Below, piece after piece: positions 30,045 to 37,805 of a stretch of DNA of 37,805 nucleotides (its first letter is position 1; each line of letters opens with the position of its first letter). The notes below the pieces were generated by a model that had not been told where the DNA came from, ran no database searches, and saw only the letters and a program-made list of their open reading frames with translations. The stretch is from Actinokineospora sp. NBRC 105648. Lineage in GTDB: Bacteria; Actinomycetota; Actinomycetes; Mycobacteriales; Pseudonocardiaceae. The translations under genes and the position numbers were made by a program. The stretch is from assembly GCF_030269645.1 (NCBI RefSeq), contig NZ_BSTR01000068.1, positions 1 to 37,805 on the forward strand, read 5' to 3'.

Positions 30045-31217
30045 GTGCGGAAGAACATCTTCGGGAAGGCGGCAGCCCTGGCAGCGGGCACCGCCGCCGT
30101 CCTCGCGACGATGGCGGGCCAAGCCGTCGCCGCGCCCCCGCCGAGCGACCCCGGGACCCTGCAGCCCCAGGTCGTCGGCGGGACCACCGCGACCAAGGGC
30201 GAGTTCCCCTGGCTCGTCCGGCTCTCCATGGGCTGCGGCGGCGCCATGTACACCGAGCAGATCGTGCTCACCGCGGCGCACTGCGTCGACGGCACCGGCC
30301 CGGACACCAGCATCGGCGTGACCTACGGCGTGGTCGACCTGCAGGACGGCACCCGGGTCACCCGGACCTCCACCTACGTGCACGTCGCGCCGGGCTTCAC
30401 CGACGTCGAGCAGGGCAACGACTGGGCGCTGGTCAAGCTCAACAGCCCGATCACCGGCGCGGCCCTGCTGCCGATCACCACCACGACCGCCTACGACAGC
30501 GGCACGTTCACCATCGCGGGCTGGGGCGCGACCAGCGAGGGCGGCGCGCAGCAGCGGTACCTGCGCAAGGCGACCGTGCCGTTCGTCAGCGACGCCACCT
30601 GCTCGGCGACCGGCAGCTACCCGAACCTGGTCAAGTCCGACTCGATCTGCGCGGGCTACAGCCAGGGCGGCACCGACACCTGCCAGGGCGACTCCGGCGG
30701 CCCGATGTTCCGCCGGGACAACAACAACGCGTGGATCCAGGTCGGCATCGTCAGCTGGGGCGACGGCTGCGCGCGGGCGAAGAAGTATGGCATCTACACC
30801 GAGGTGAGCCACTTCGCCGCCGCGATCGCCGCGGCCGCGCAGAACCTCGGCGGCACGACGCCACCCGCGGGCAAGGTCTTCCAGAACACCGACAACCTCA
30901 ACGTCCCGGACGCGGGCGCCGCGGTCACCAGCACCATCGCGGTCTCCGGGGTCACCGGCAACGCGCCGTCGACGCTGAAGGTGGACGTCGACATCAAGCA
31001 CACCTACCGCGGTGACCTGGTCCTCGACCTGGTCGCGCCGGACGGTTCCACCTACCGGCTCAAGAACTCCAGCACCAGCGACTCGGCCGACAACGTGCTC
31101 GCCACCTACACGGTGAACGCGTCCACCGAGGTCGCCAACGGCAGCTGGAAGCTCAAGCTCCAGGACGTGGCCGCCCAGGACACCGGATACCTCGACGCCT
31201 GGAAGCTCACGTTCTGA
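30045..31217 (+). CDS. Secreted trypsin-like (S1) protease with P domain, copy 1
   Basis: A 390-residue exported protease. The signal peptide runs to about residue 30 (ends QAVAA); a short propeptide precedes mature VVGGTTATKGEF (from 43). The triad is His79 (LTAAHC), Asp126 (GNDWALV) and Ser217 (CQGDSGGP). Asp211, six before Ser217, predicts cleavage after Arg or Lys. Residues about 280-390 are a P domain. I chose GTG 30045 because AGGAAAGG lies six bases upstream; the ATG at 30039 is directly next to that site. It is the first of two tandem paralogues and may be activated by another protease of the island. Confidence 0.92.
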   Translation: MRKNIFGKAAALAAGTAAVLATMAGQAVAAPPPSDPGTLQPQVVGGTTATKGEFPWLVRLSMGCGGAMYTEQIVLTAAHCVDGTGPDTSIGVTYGVVDLQDGTRVTRTSTYVHVAPGFTDVEQGNDWALVKLNSPITGAALLPITTTTAYDSGTFTIAGWGATSEGGAQQRYLRKATVPFVSDATCSATGSYPNLVKSDSICAGYSQGGTDTCQGDSGGPMFRRDNNNAWIQVGIVSWGDGCARAKKYGIYTEVSHFAAAIAAAAQNLGGTTPPAGKVFQNTDNLNVPDAGAAVTSTIAVSGVTGNAPSTLKVDVDIKHTYRGDLVLDLVAPDGSTYRLKNSSTSDSADNVLATYTVNASTEVANGSWKLKLQDVAAQDTGYLDAWKLTF

Positions 31218-31238
31218 TCGTTTTCCCACACCCTGCAA

Positions 31239-31267
31239 CAGCACTCGTGCCGATCGACGGAGTGCTG
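31239..31267 (+). terminator. Hairpin between the two trypsin genes
   Basis: CAGCACTC (31239-31246) pairs with GAGTGCTG (31260-31267), followed by TGTGG rather than a T-tract. It lies 22 bases after one stop and 27 bases before the next start, so it may attenuate or stabilise rather than fully terminate. Confidence 0.4.
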
Positions 31268-31294
31268 TGTGGACACTGAAAAGAGGACAGACAA

Positions 31295-32491
31295 GTGAAG
31301 AGACTCAACAGACTCCAGAAGGCGTTAGCCCTGGCCGTCGGCACAGTCGCCGCGGCGGCCGCGGTGGCGGGCCAGGCCATCGCCGCTCCGCCGAGCTCCG
31401 ACCCCGGCACGATGCAGCCGCAGGTCGTCGGCGGCACCCGCGCCGCCCAGGGCGAGTTCCCGTTCATGGTCCGCCTGTCGATGGGCTGCGGCGGCGCGAT
31501 GTACGCCGACAACCTGGTGCTCACCGCGGCGCACTGCGTCAACAGCACGGGTAACAACAGCTCGATCACCGCGACCTACGGCGACGTCGACCTGCAGGGC
31601 TCCTCGCGGGTCACCCGCACGTCGAACTACGTCTACCGCAACCCGGGCTACTCCACCTCGACCGGCGGCGACTGGGCGCTGATCCGCCTGTCCAGCCCGA
31701 TCACCGGCGCGGCCAAGCTCAAGATCGCCACCACCACCGAGTACGACTCCGGCACCTTCACCATCGCGGGCTGGGGCGCGGCGTCCGAGGGCGGGGCGCA
31801 GCAGCGCTACCTGCTCAAGGCCCAGGTCCCGTTCGTCGCGGACTCCTCGTGCAAGAGCGCGTACCCGAGCCTGAAGTCCGCGGTCGAGATCTGCGCGGGC
31901 TACAGCCAGGGCGGCACCGACACCTGCCAGGGCGACTCCGGTGGCCCGATGTTCCGCCGCGACAACGCCAACGCCTGGATCCAGGTCGGCATCGTCTCCT
32001 ACGGCGAGGGTTGCGCCCGCCCGAACTACCCGGGCGTGTACTCGCAGGTGAGCGCCCTGTCCTCGGCCATCGCGGCCAAGGCGACCGAACTCGGCGGCGG
32101 CAGCACGACCACCCCGCCCACCACGACGACCCAGCCGCCGAACGGCCGGGTCTTCGAGAACGCCAACAACGTCAACATCCCGGACGCCGGTGCCGCCATC
32201 TACAGCGACGTCGCCGTCTCGGGCATCAGCGGGAACGCCCCGTCCACGCTGAAGGTCGACGTCGACATCAAGCACACCTACCGCGGCGACCTCGTCATCG
32301 ACCTGGTGGCCCCGGACGGCTCGGCGTACCGGCTGAAGAGCTCCAGCACGAGCGACTCGGCGGACAACGTGCTGGCCACCTACACGGTGAACGCCTCGTC
32401 GGAGGCGGCCAACGGCACGTGGCGGCTCAAGGTGCAGGACACCTACGCCCAGGACACCGGCTACATCGACAACGTGAAGCTGACGTTCTAG
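31295..32491 (+). CDS. Secreted trypsin-like (S1) protease with P domain, copy 2
   Basis: A 398-residue paralogue of the preceding gene, with the same layout. The signal peptide ends QAIAAP; mature VVGGTRAAQGEF follows. The triad is His80, Asp126 and Ser215, with the trypsin-type Asp209 six before Ser. A Thr/Pro-rich linker (TTTPPTTTTQPPNG), absent from copy 1, joins the protease to a P domain (VNIPDAGAAIYSD, VDVDIKHTYRGDLVIDLVAP, WRLKVQDTYAQDTGYIDNV). The P domain is closer in DNA to that of the M14 carboxypeptidase at several blocks than its own protease domain would predict, suggesting module exchange. GTG start after AAAAGAGGA. Confidence 0.92.
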   Translation: MKRLNRLQKALALAVGTVAAAAAVAGQAIAAPPSSDPGTMQPQVVGGTRAAQGEFPFMVRLSMGCGGAMYADNLVLTAAHCVNSTGNNSSITATYGDVDLQGSSRVTRTSNYVYRNPGYSTSTGGDWALIRLSSPITGAAKLKIATTTEYDSGTFTIAGWGAASEGGAQQRYLLKAQVPFVADSSCKSAYPSLKSAVEICAGYSQGGTDTCQGDSGGPMFRRDNANAWIQVGIVSYGEGCARPNYPGVYSQVSALSSAIAAKATELGGGSTTTPPTTTTQPPNGRVFENANNVNIPDAGAAIYSDVAVSGISGNAPSTLKVDVDIKHTYRGDLVIDLVAPDGSAYRLKSSSTSDSADNVLATYTVNASSEAANGTWRLKVQDTYAQDTGYIDNVKLTF

Positions 32492-32538
32492 TCACCAGGC
32501 GGCAGTAGTGGCCGCCAGGCAGTCGTAGTACCGCAGCA

Positions 32539-32590
32539 GGCCTGCCCCCGTCGAACCCCCCGGTTTCGACGGGGGCAGGCCCTTTTGCTT
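32539..32590 (+). terminator. Strong intrinsic terminator after the trypsin pair
   Basis: GGCCTGCCCCCGTCGAA (32539-32555) pairs perfectly with 32565-32581 across a 9-base loop, followed by CTTTTGCTTT. A canonical rho-independent terminator 47 bases after the stop. Confidence 0.9.
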
Positions 32591-32635
32591 TAGCCCCAAG
32601 GGATTGCACCCGCCCCGGAGAGCCCCCCGCACCCG

Positions 32636-32641
32636 TAGGGT
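32636..32641 (+). promoter_or_regulatory. Possible -10 box for a leaderless toxin mRNA
   Basis: TAGGGT lies seven bases before the GTG at 32648 and matches the actinobacterial TANNNT -10. No good -35 box is seen. The overlapping AGGGTCGAGG could instead be a ribosome binding site. Confidence 0.3.
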
Positions 32642-32647
32642 CGAGGT

Positions 32648-33406
32648 GTGTCCATCGCCCACCAGGCCACCAGACTCCGCGCGGTCGCGGACACCGTCTT
32701 GGCGACCAGGAAGACCTTGGACCCACTCGCCCACTGGCTGGCTGAGGCCCGACAACTGGTGGGCGCGACCCTGTCCGGCACGCACCGGCACCGCGAGATC
32801 GCCGCGGCCCTCGACGCCGCCGAAACCGCCCTGGCGGCCCTGCACGCGGCGTTGACTGAGGCGGGCCACCTGATCACGGGCTCCGCCCTCTGGCACCTGG
32901 GCACCTCGTCGAACCCGACGGCACAGCCAGCAGAACGGCGGCAGCCGCCACGCGACGCGCCCAACCAACACGGAGACTGCTACCCGCACGAGTCCTTGCC
33001 GTACTCCATCGACCTGCCACCGCGGGTGATCCGCGGTACGCAGAACGCCCCGATCATCGGCTACATCGAGGTCGACGGCCGCTACGTCGGCACCGTCACG
33101 GCCGCCCGCGGCGACACGTGGGCCCAGGATGCCTGGCAACGACTCACCGACCTCGGTATGTTCGCCGCTCGCCGGGTGCACAACCACGTGGAGATGAAGG
33201 CGGTCGTCATCCTGGTGCAGGGCAACGCGAAGCACGCGACGGTGGTCATCAATCACGCTCCCTGCGGATCGCGGGCCGGAGAACTACCGGGTTGCCACAC
33301 ATTTCTGCCAGGCTTCATCCCGCGGGGCCGGAGCCTGACTGTTCTCGGGACGGACCGGAATGGAGACCCCTTCCAGCGGACCTACGACGGAGAGGCGAGT
33401 CGGTGA
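32648..33406 (+). CDS. SCP1.201/DddA-like deaminase toxin
   Basis: A 252-residue protein. Residues about 1-85 are all-helical (ATRLRAVADTVLATRKTL, ALDAAETALAALHAAL), like the N-terminal helical segment of many actinobacterial polymorphic toxins. Residues about 135-252 form a cytidine-deaminase-like domain: His180-Val-Glu182 (HVE active-site motif), then VVINHAPCGSRAGELPGC with zinc ligands Cys206 and Cys216, and FLPGFIPRGRSLTVLG. This is the SCP1.201-like family, whose founding biochemical member DddA deaminates cytosine in double-stranded DNA. All catalytic residues are present. No signal peptide or secretion marker is seen. The stop overlaps the immunity gene as GTGA. Confidence 0.85.
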   Translation: MSIAHQATRLRAVADTVLATRKTLDPLAHWLAEARQLVGATLSGTHRHREIAAALDAAETALAALHAALTEAGHLITGSALWHLGTSSNPTAQPAERRQPPRDAPNQHGDCYPHESLPYSIDLPPRVIRGTQNAPIIGYIEVDGRYVGTVTAARGDTWAQDAWQRLTDLGMFAARRVHNHVEMKAVVILVQGNAKHATVVINHAPCGSRAGELPGCHTFLPGFIPRGRSLTVLGTDRNGDPFQRTYDGEASR

Positions 33407-33819
33407 CCACACCCATCACCCACAACGGGTACATCGCGATGGATGCCATGCGGCCCGGCGAAGACCTGCTCGCCGAGGTGCGCGACCTCAACACCGCTGG
33501 TGTGCGGATCCCCTGGGCGTGGACCCTCACCGAGACCGTGCTGGACCCCTACTCCCGCGATCAAGCGGCCTTGACCTTCGGGATCAACAACGACCGCGGC
33601 GCCCTCACCTGGGAGCAGGGCGAGCACGCTTTCGTTCCCACCACCGGCTCCAACACCGAGTGGCTGACCTACCACTTCGCCGGGATGGAGGAGACCGGTA
33701 TTCCGCCGCACGGCGAGGTGCCCATCGACACCGTCTACACGGCACTTGGCGAGTTCCTGCGCACCCGCGTCCGCCCCACCTGCGTCGAGTGGCAGGAAGC
33801 CGCACCGGAGTTCGAGTAG
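33403..33819 (+). CDS. Imm1-type immunity protein
   Basis: A 138-residue cytoplasmic protein. ALTFGINNDRGALTW, FVPTTGSNTEWLTYHF, PPHGEVPIDTVYTALGEFL and RPTCVEWQEA are the successive signatures of the Imm1 family, commonly found next to SCP1.201-like deaminases. It should bind and neutralise the toxin encoded just upstream. The GTG start overlaps the toxin's TGA, which couples antidote translation to toxin translation; GGAGAGG lies 7 bases upstream inside the toxin gene. Confidence 0.85.
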   Translation: MTTPITHNGYIAMDAMRPGEDLLAEVRDLNTAGVRIPWAWTLTETVLDPYSRDQAALTFGINNDRGALTWEQGEHAFVPTTGSNTEWLTYHFAGMEETGIPPHGEVPIDTVYTALGEFLRTRVRPTCVEWQEAAPEFE

Positions 33820-33949
33820 TCGGGTGGGCGCGTGCGGTGAGCAGGGGGTGCCTGGTGGCGGGCCCGTGGCTTTTGTCACCATTGCGAGATATCAGTTGGG
33901 CCGCAGCTCTGGCCGACACGGGGGACAGCGGGCAGGATACGGTCCAAGT

Positions 33950-33961
33950 TACCGATAGGTA
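33950..33961. promoter_or_regulatory. Inverted repeat upstream of the acyl-CoA synthetase
   Basis: TACC (33950-33953), GATA, GGTA (33958-33961) form a perfect inverted repeat about 50 bases before the start. TTACC-N4-GGTAA-like sites are typical TetR-family operators of fatty-acid genes in actinobacteria. No regulator gene is adjacent. Confidence 0.35.
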
Positions 33962-34009
33962 GCCGGTCGGCGTCGGCCGGGTGCCCACCGTGTGCCGGAG
34001 GAGCAGGAC

Positions 34010-35803
34010 ATGCGCGAGTTCGCCGTACCGCCCATTGCCAAGCGCGAAGAGGCGGGCGGGCTCGCGGACCTGGTGTTCACCAACGCGGCCGAGGGGCCCC
34101 AGGACGTCGCGTTCCGGCGGCGCCGGGGGGCCGCCTGGGTGGACGTCACCGCGGCCACCTTCGCCGACGAGGTCACCGGGTTGGCCCGGGGGTTGGTCGG
34201 CGCCGGGGTCGGGGTGGGCGACCGGGTCGCCATCCTGGCCGCCACCCGGTACGAGTGGACGCTGCTGGACTTCGCGATCTGGGCCGTCGGCGGGGTGCCG
34301 GTGCCGATCTACGTGACCTCCTCGGCCGAGCAGGTGCGCTGGATCCTGTCCGACTCCGGGTCGGTCGCGGTGGTCGTGGAGACCGACGAGCACCTGGCCA
34401 GGGTCGAGGGCGTCCGGGCGGACCTGCCCGAGCTCAAGCACGTCTGGCGGGTCGACGACCTCGACGCCGTCCTCGACGCGGGCAAGGACGTCGACGCCGC
34501 CGAGGTCGAGGCCCGGCGCACGGCGGTCGCCGCGGCGGACGTCGCGACGATCATCTACACCTCCGGCACCACCGGCCAGCCCAAGGGCTGCGTGCTCACC
34601 CACCAGAACTTCTTCGACGAGGTCGGCTACGGCGTCGAGATCCTGCCCGAGCTGTTCAAGGGCCACGGCCTGGCGGAGAAGCCCTCGACGCTGCTGTTCC
34701 TGCCGGTCGCGCACGTCTTCGGCCGGATGGTGCAGGTGGGCTGCGTGTTCGCCCGGTGCACCATGGGCCACGGCCCGGACGTGAAGAACCTGCTCGACGA
34801 CCTGGCCACCTTCCAGCCGACGTTCATCCTGTCGGTGCCCTACGTGCTGGAGAAGGTCTACAACGGCGCCCGCCAGAAGGCGCACGCGGGCGGCAAGGGC
34901 AAGATCTTCGACGCCGCCGCGGCCGCCGCGATCGCCTACAGCGAGGCCGACGGGAAGGCCGGTCTGGGGCTCAAGCTCAAGCACGCCCTGTTCGACCGGC
35001 TCGTCTACGGCAAGCTGCGCGCGGCTATGGGCGGCAAGGCCCAGTACGCGATCTCCGGCGGCGCCGCGCTCGGTTCGCGGCTCACGCACTTCTACCGCGG
35101 CGTCGGGCTCACCGTGCTGGAGGGCTACGGGCTCACCGAGACCACGGCCGCCACCACGGTGAACACCCTCGCCCACTTCAAGCCGGGCACCGTCGGGCGC
35201 CCGCTACCGGGCACCGCGGTCCGGATCGACGAGGACGGCGAGATCCTGCTCAAGGGCGGCCAGGTCTTCGGGCGGTACTGGAACAACGACACCGCCACCG
35301 CCGAGGTGCTCGACGCCGAGGGCTGGTTCCGCACCGGCGACCTCGGCGAGCTCGACGCCGAGGGCTACCTCAAGATCACCGGCCGGAAGAAGGAGATCCT
35401 GGTGACCAGCGGCGGCAAGAACGTCGCCCCGGCCGTCATCGAGGACCGGATCGCCGCGCACCCGCTGGTCGGCCAGGCCATGGTGGTCGGCGACGGCCAG
35501 AAGTACATCGCCGCGCTGATCACGGTCGACCCGGACTACTTCAGCTACTGGAAGACCACTGTGGACAAGCCGGCGACGGCCACCGTCGCGGACCTGGTCG
35601 AGGACCCGGACCTGCTCAAGGAGATCCAGAAGGCGGTCGACGACGGCAACGCCGCAGTGTCGAAGGCGGAGTCGGTGCGCAAGTTCCGGGTGCTGGCCAC
35701 CGAGTTCACCCCGGAGACCGGCCACCTCACCCCGTCCCTCAAGCTCAAGCGCCGGGTGATCATGAAGGACTTCGGTTCCGAGGTCGACAAGCTCTACTCG
35801 TGA
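34010..35803 (+). CDS. Long-chain fatty-acid-CoA ligase (FadD15-like)
   Basis: A 597-residue ANL-superfamily enzyme that makes acyl-AMP and then acyl-CoA from long-chain fatty acids. Seen: P-loop IIYTSGTTGQPKG, the LEGYGLTE motif, the adenine-binding GWFRTGDLGELDAEGYL, hinge ITGRKKEILVTSGGKN and the C-terminal lysine region LTPSLKLKRRVI. Length and the bacterial long-chain insert (NLLDDLATFQPTFILSVP, KVYNGARQKA) fit the FadD15/AMP-binding long-chain class. I chose ATG 34010 because GGAGGAG lies six bases upstream. It is monocistronic or co-transcribed with the vWA gene 51 bp downstream. Cytoplasmic or membrane-associated. Confidence 0.93.
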   Translation: MREFAVPPIAKREEAGGLADLVFTNAAEGPQDVAFRRRRGAAWVDVTAATFADEVTGLARGLVGAGVGVGDRVAILAATRYEWTLLDFAIWAVGGVPVPIYVTSSAEQVRWILSDSGSVAVVVETDEHLARVEGVRADLPELKHVWRVDDLDAVLDAGKDVDAAEVEARRTAVAAADVATIIYTSGTTGQPKGCVLTHQNFFDEVGYGVEILPELFKGHGLAEKPSTLLFLPVAHVFGRMVQVGCVFARCTMGHGPDVKNLLDDLATFQPTFILSVPYVLEKVYNGARQKAHAGGKGKIFDAAAAAAIAYSEADGKAGLGLKLKHALFDRLVYGKLRAAMGGKAQYAISGGAALGSRLTHFYRGVGLTVLEGYGLTETTAATTVNTLAHFKPGTVGRPLPGTAVRIDEDGEILLKGGQVFGRYWNNDTATAEVLDAEGWFRTGDLGELDAEGYLKITGRKKEILVTSGGKNVAPAVIEDRIAAHPLVGQAMVVGDGQKYIAALITVDPDYFSYWKTTVDKPATATVADLVEDPDLLKEIQKAVDDGNAAVSKAESVRKFRVLATEFTPETGHLTPSLKLKRRVIMKDFGSEVDKLYS

Positions 35804-35854
35804 GCCCGACTTGCGTCTAGTCTGTCGCCGACTCCCCGGAGAAGGCGAGCCACC

Positions 35855-37528
35855 ATGGGCCGACACTCGTCGCCCAAGAGGCAGGCGTTGAGCTTCCGCT
35901 GGACAGTGGTGCTCTTGATCCTCCTCTTGGCGCTCGTGGTGGGGGGCTGGTTCGCCCTGGACACCGTCAGCGACCGCTCGGACACACCGAGCTGCCCGAC
36001 AATCAGCACGCTCGCGGTCACCGCGTCCCCCGACATCGCCCCGGTCATCACCGCGGTCGGCGACCGAACGTCCCAAGTAGACCCCTGCTACCGGGTCGCG
36101 GTGACCGCCAAGGACTCGGCGGCGGTCACCGAGGCCCTGGTGGTCTCCGACGGTTCACCACAGCCGGACGTCTGGATCCCGGAGTCCTCCCTGTGGCTCC
36201 GCCGCGCGCAGGACAGGGGAGCTTGGAACATAGACATACCAGGCACTTCGGTAGCTTCTTCCCCCGTTGTCCTTGCGGTGACAGAGGAAGTCGCCACCCC
36301 ACTCGGCTGGCCCGGCACGAAACCGACCTGGGCAACGATCCTGGACCAGGCCGCCACACCGGTCGGCCTCCCGGACCCTTCCCGCGACCCCGTAGGGCTG
36401 TCGGCCCTGCTGGGCGTCCGCGCGCTGACCGCCGCTGCCGCCGACCCCGCAGCAGCAACGACCTCGGCCCTGCGCAAGCTCTCCCCCAACACCCTCCCCC
36501 AGGCCGCCGACATGTTCGCCAGACTGCCCGGCGGCACGTCGCCCGCCGCCCCGATCAGCGCGTTCCCGACGTCGGAGAACGCCCTGCTCAAGCACAACGC
36601 CAGTGATACGGCCTACCGCCTGGTCGCTTCCTACGCCGATCCACCAGTCCCGTCCCTGGACTACCCGTACACAGTGCTGCCCACGGCGACATCCGCGCCG
36701 GTGGCCCAGGAGTTCCTGACCCGACTGCGCACCCCAGAGACCCTCGCCGCCCTGGGCGACGCAGGCTTCCGAGGCCCAGACGGCACCGTGCTCAGAGACC
36801 GATCAGCCGACGGCCGCACATCCCTGGACCCGGTCGCCCAGGTCCCACTGCCCGCGGCCTCAGACATCGACCAAGCGCTGAACCTGTGGGCAGGCGTCAA
36901 CCTGAGCTCCCGCATGCAGGTACTACTGGACGTCTCCGGCTCGATGGCCGAACCAGTCCCCGGCACCGGCCTGGACCGCATGGCGGTGACGCTGAAGGCG
37001 GCAGAACTGGGCATCGGCCTGTTCCGCCCCACCACCAAGTTCGGCATGTGGCTCTTCTCCACCAACCTGGACGGCGACAAGGACTACCGAGAACTGCTAC
37101 CAGTTCTCCCAGTGGCAGAACAACTCCAGACCGGCGCACTGGAGAAACTACGCAACGTCAAGGCAATCAAGGGCGGCGCAACAGGCCTCTACGACAGCGT
37201 CCTGGCGGCCTATCAGTCAGCCAGGACGAACTGGGAACCAGGCCGCATCAACCTGGTCGTGGTCCTGACCGACGGCAAGAACGAGGACAGCAACGGCATC
37301 AGCCGCGCACAACTGCTGACCGAGCTGGAAAAGCTCCAAGACCCCCGCAGACCCCTACAACTGGTCGGCATCGGCATCGGCCCGGACACCGACTTGGCGG
37401 AACTGAAGGCGATCAGCGGGGCAACCGGCGGACAGGCCTTCAGCACACCGGACCCGACCAAGATCGGCGAGATCTTCTATAAGGCGTTGAGCAACCTCCT
37501 GTGCCAACCCCCAGCCTGCACAACTTGA
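35855..37528 (+). CDS. Membrane-anchored protein with substrate-binding-like and vWA domains
   Basis: A 557-residue protein. One N-terminal membrane helix (about 16-35) places the rest outside the cell. Residues about 45-335 resemble an ABC-type solute-binding fold (SBP_bac_11-like: LAVTASPDIAPVITAV, PDVWIPESSLWLRR, PVVLAVTEEVA). Residues about 353-545 are a von Willebrand A domain with MIDAS DVSGSM (359-364) and VVVLTDGKNEDSNG. This combination is common in actinobacteria; its role is not established, but it may bind ligands or partner proteins at the envelope. ATG with GGAGAAGG upstream. Confidence 0.85.
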   Translation: MGRHSSPKRQALSFRWTVVLLILLLALVVGGWFALDTVSDRSDTPSCPTISTLAVTASPDIAPVITAVGDRTSQVDPCYRVAVTAKDSAAVTEALVVSDGSPQPDVWIPESSLWLRRAQDRGAWNIDIPGTSVASSPVVLAVTEEVATPLGWPGTKPTWATILDQAATPVGLPDPSRDPVGLSALLGVRALTAAAADPAAATTSALRKLSPNTLPQAADMFARLPGGTSPAAPISAFPTSENALLKHNASDTAYRLVASYADPPVPSLDYPYTVLPTATSAPVAQEFLTRLRTPETLAALGDAGFRGPDGTVLRDRSADGRTSLDPVAQVPLPAASDIDQALNLWAGVNLSSRMQVLLDVSGSMAEPVPGTGLDRMAVTLKAAELGIGLFRPTTKFGMWLFSTNLDGDKDYRELLPVLPVAEQLQTGALEKLRNVKAIKGGATGLYDSVLAAYQSARTNWEPGRINLVVVLTDGKNEDSNGISRAQLLTELEKLQDPRRPLQLVGIGIGPDTDLAELKAISGATGGQAFSTPDPTKIGEIFYKALSNLLCQPPACTT

Positions 37529-37540
37529 CAAAAGTCTCCA

Positions 37541-37625
37541 TCCAACCTCCTCGTCTTGCTTTTCCACCTCTCCCCTCCCGACCTTTTTCTCTTTCCCTTC
37601 TCGCCCCTTCTTTCCCTTCTTCCAC
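37541..37625 (+). repeat. Polypyrimidine tract
   Basis: About 85 bases with more than 85% C+T on the plus strand (runs such as CTTTTTCTCTTTCCCTTCTC), right after the vWA stop and before the flank of hairpin copy 4. It has no coding potential. It may form triplex DNA or, on the minus strand, a purine-rich transcript. Confidence 0.6.
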
Positions 37626-37631
37626 CCGCCA

Positions 37632-37805
37632 ACCGCAGCGGTGAGGCCGACCCCGCTGGAAAGCAAGACCCGCTACGAATGCTCGATCTAGTGGACTCGC
37701 TTCGTGTGGGGGGAGAGTGCCGCTAAACTTGCCGTGGGTGGGGATGCCCTTACCTGCCCTTTTCTCTCCACCGCGGTGCTCTAGGGGCCCCGCACGAAGC
37801 GAGTT
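37632..37805 (+). repeat. Hairpin element copy 4 (cut by window end)
   Basis: The core begins at 37681 (GCTCGATCTAGTGGACTCGC) and is cut near the end of its right arm at 37805. The left flank CGCAGCGG, GGCCGACCCC, CCCGCTACG matches copies 1 and 3. The apex block CCGCTAAACTTGCC is present. Arm and inner-stem mismatches that can be read are again G.U-type in this orientation. Confidence 0.85.

Overview
This window is high-GC, actinobacterial DNA: GC-rich third codon positions, many GTG starts, GTGA stop/start overlaps, large families of XRE, MocR and LAL-type LuxR regulators, and several secreted proteases with Ala-rich signal peptides. The mix suggests a filamentous actinomycete, perhaps of the Pseudonocardiaceae/Actinosynnemataceae, but nothing here fixes the genus.

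Layout. 1-124 is the 3' end of an IS3-family insertion sequence. 125-991 is gene-free and holds the first copy of a roughly 140-bp hairpin element, with partial copies of its flanking sequence. 992-5222 looks like a defence-type or mobile patch: two divergent HTH proteins (one fused to an RpoA-CTD-like domain), a decayed fragment resembling DUF2398/TIGR02678 (Wadjet-type), and a membrane-anchored NACHT NTPase with an FGE-like segment. 5589-7692 is a divergent MocR regulator and alpha/beta-hydrolase pair. 7693-8403 is gene-free and carries two more hairpin elements in opposite orientation. 8404-8847 is an orphan Vsr endonuclease. 9013-11887 is a secreted S1 protease with three Ig-like repeats and an XRE regulator.

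11899-20130 is a run of seven co-directional minus-strand genes with overlaps or short gaps: XRE-TPR regulator, YdcF-like protein, glycine-rich-domain-like protein, APH-fold kinase, pseudokinase, UPF1-like SF1 helicase and a winged-helix-like protein. The last three are the best candidate for an undescribed system. 20294-21008 holds a small protein and a Nudix hydrolase.

21015-32491 is a secreted-protease island: two subtilases, an M14 carboxypeptidase and two trypsins, all ending in a P (proprotein convertase) domain, arranged around a large LAL-type LuxR regulator. 32648-33819 is an SCP1.201/DddA-like deaminase toxin with an Imm1-type immunity protein. 34010-37528 is a long-chain acyl-CoA synthetase and a membrane-anchored von Willebrand A protein. 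37632-37805 is the fourth hairpin element, cut by the window end.

Two cross-cutting signals matter most. (1) In the hairpin element the two arms change together between copies, and nearly all remaining mismatches are G.U wobbles in one strand only, which points to a structured RNA with a defined orientation. (2) A promoter-like motif, GAACAATC-N13-GTAG, occurs four times, always with exactly 13 bp between the two blocks.
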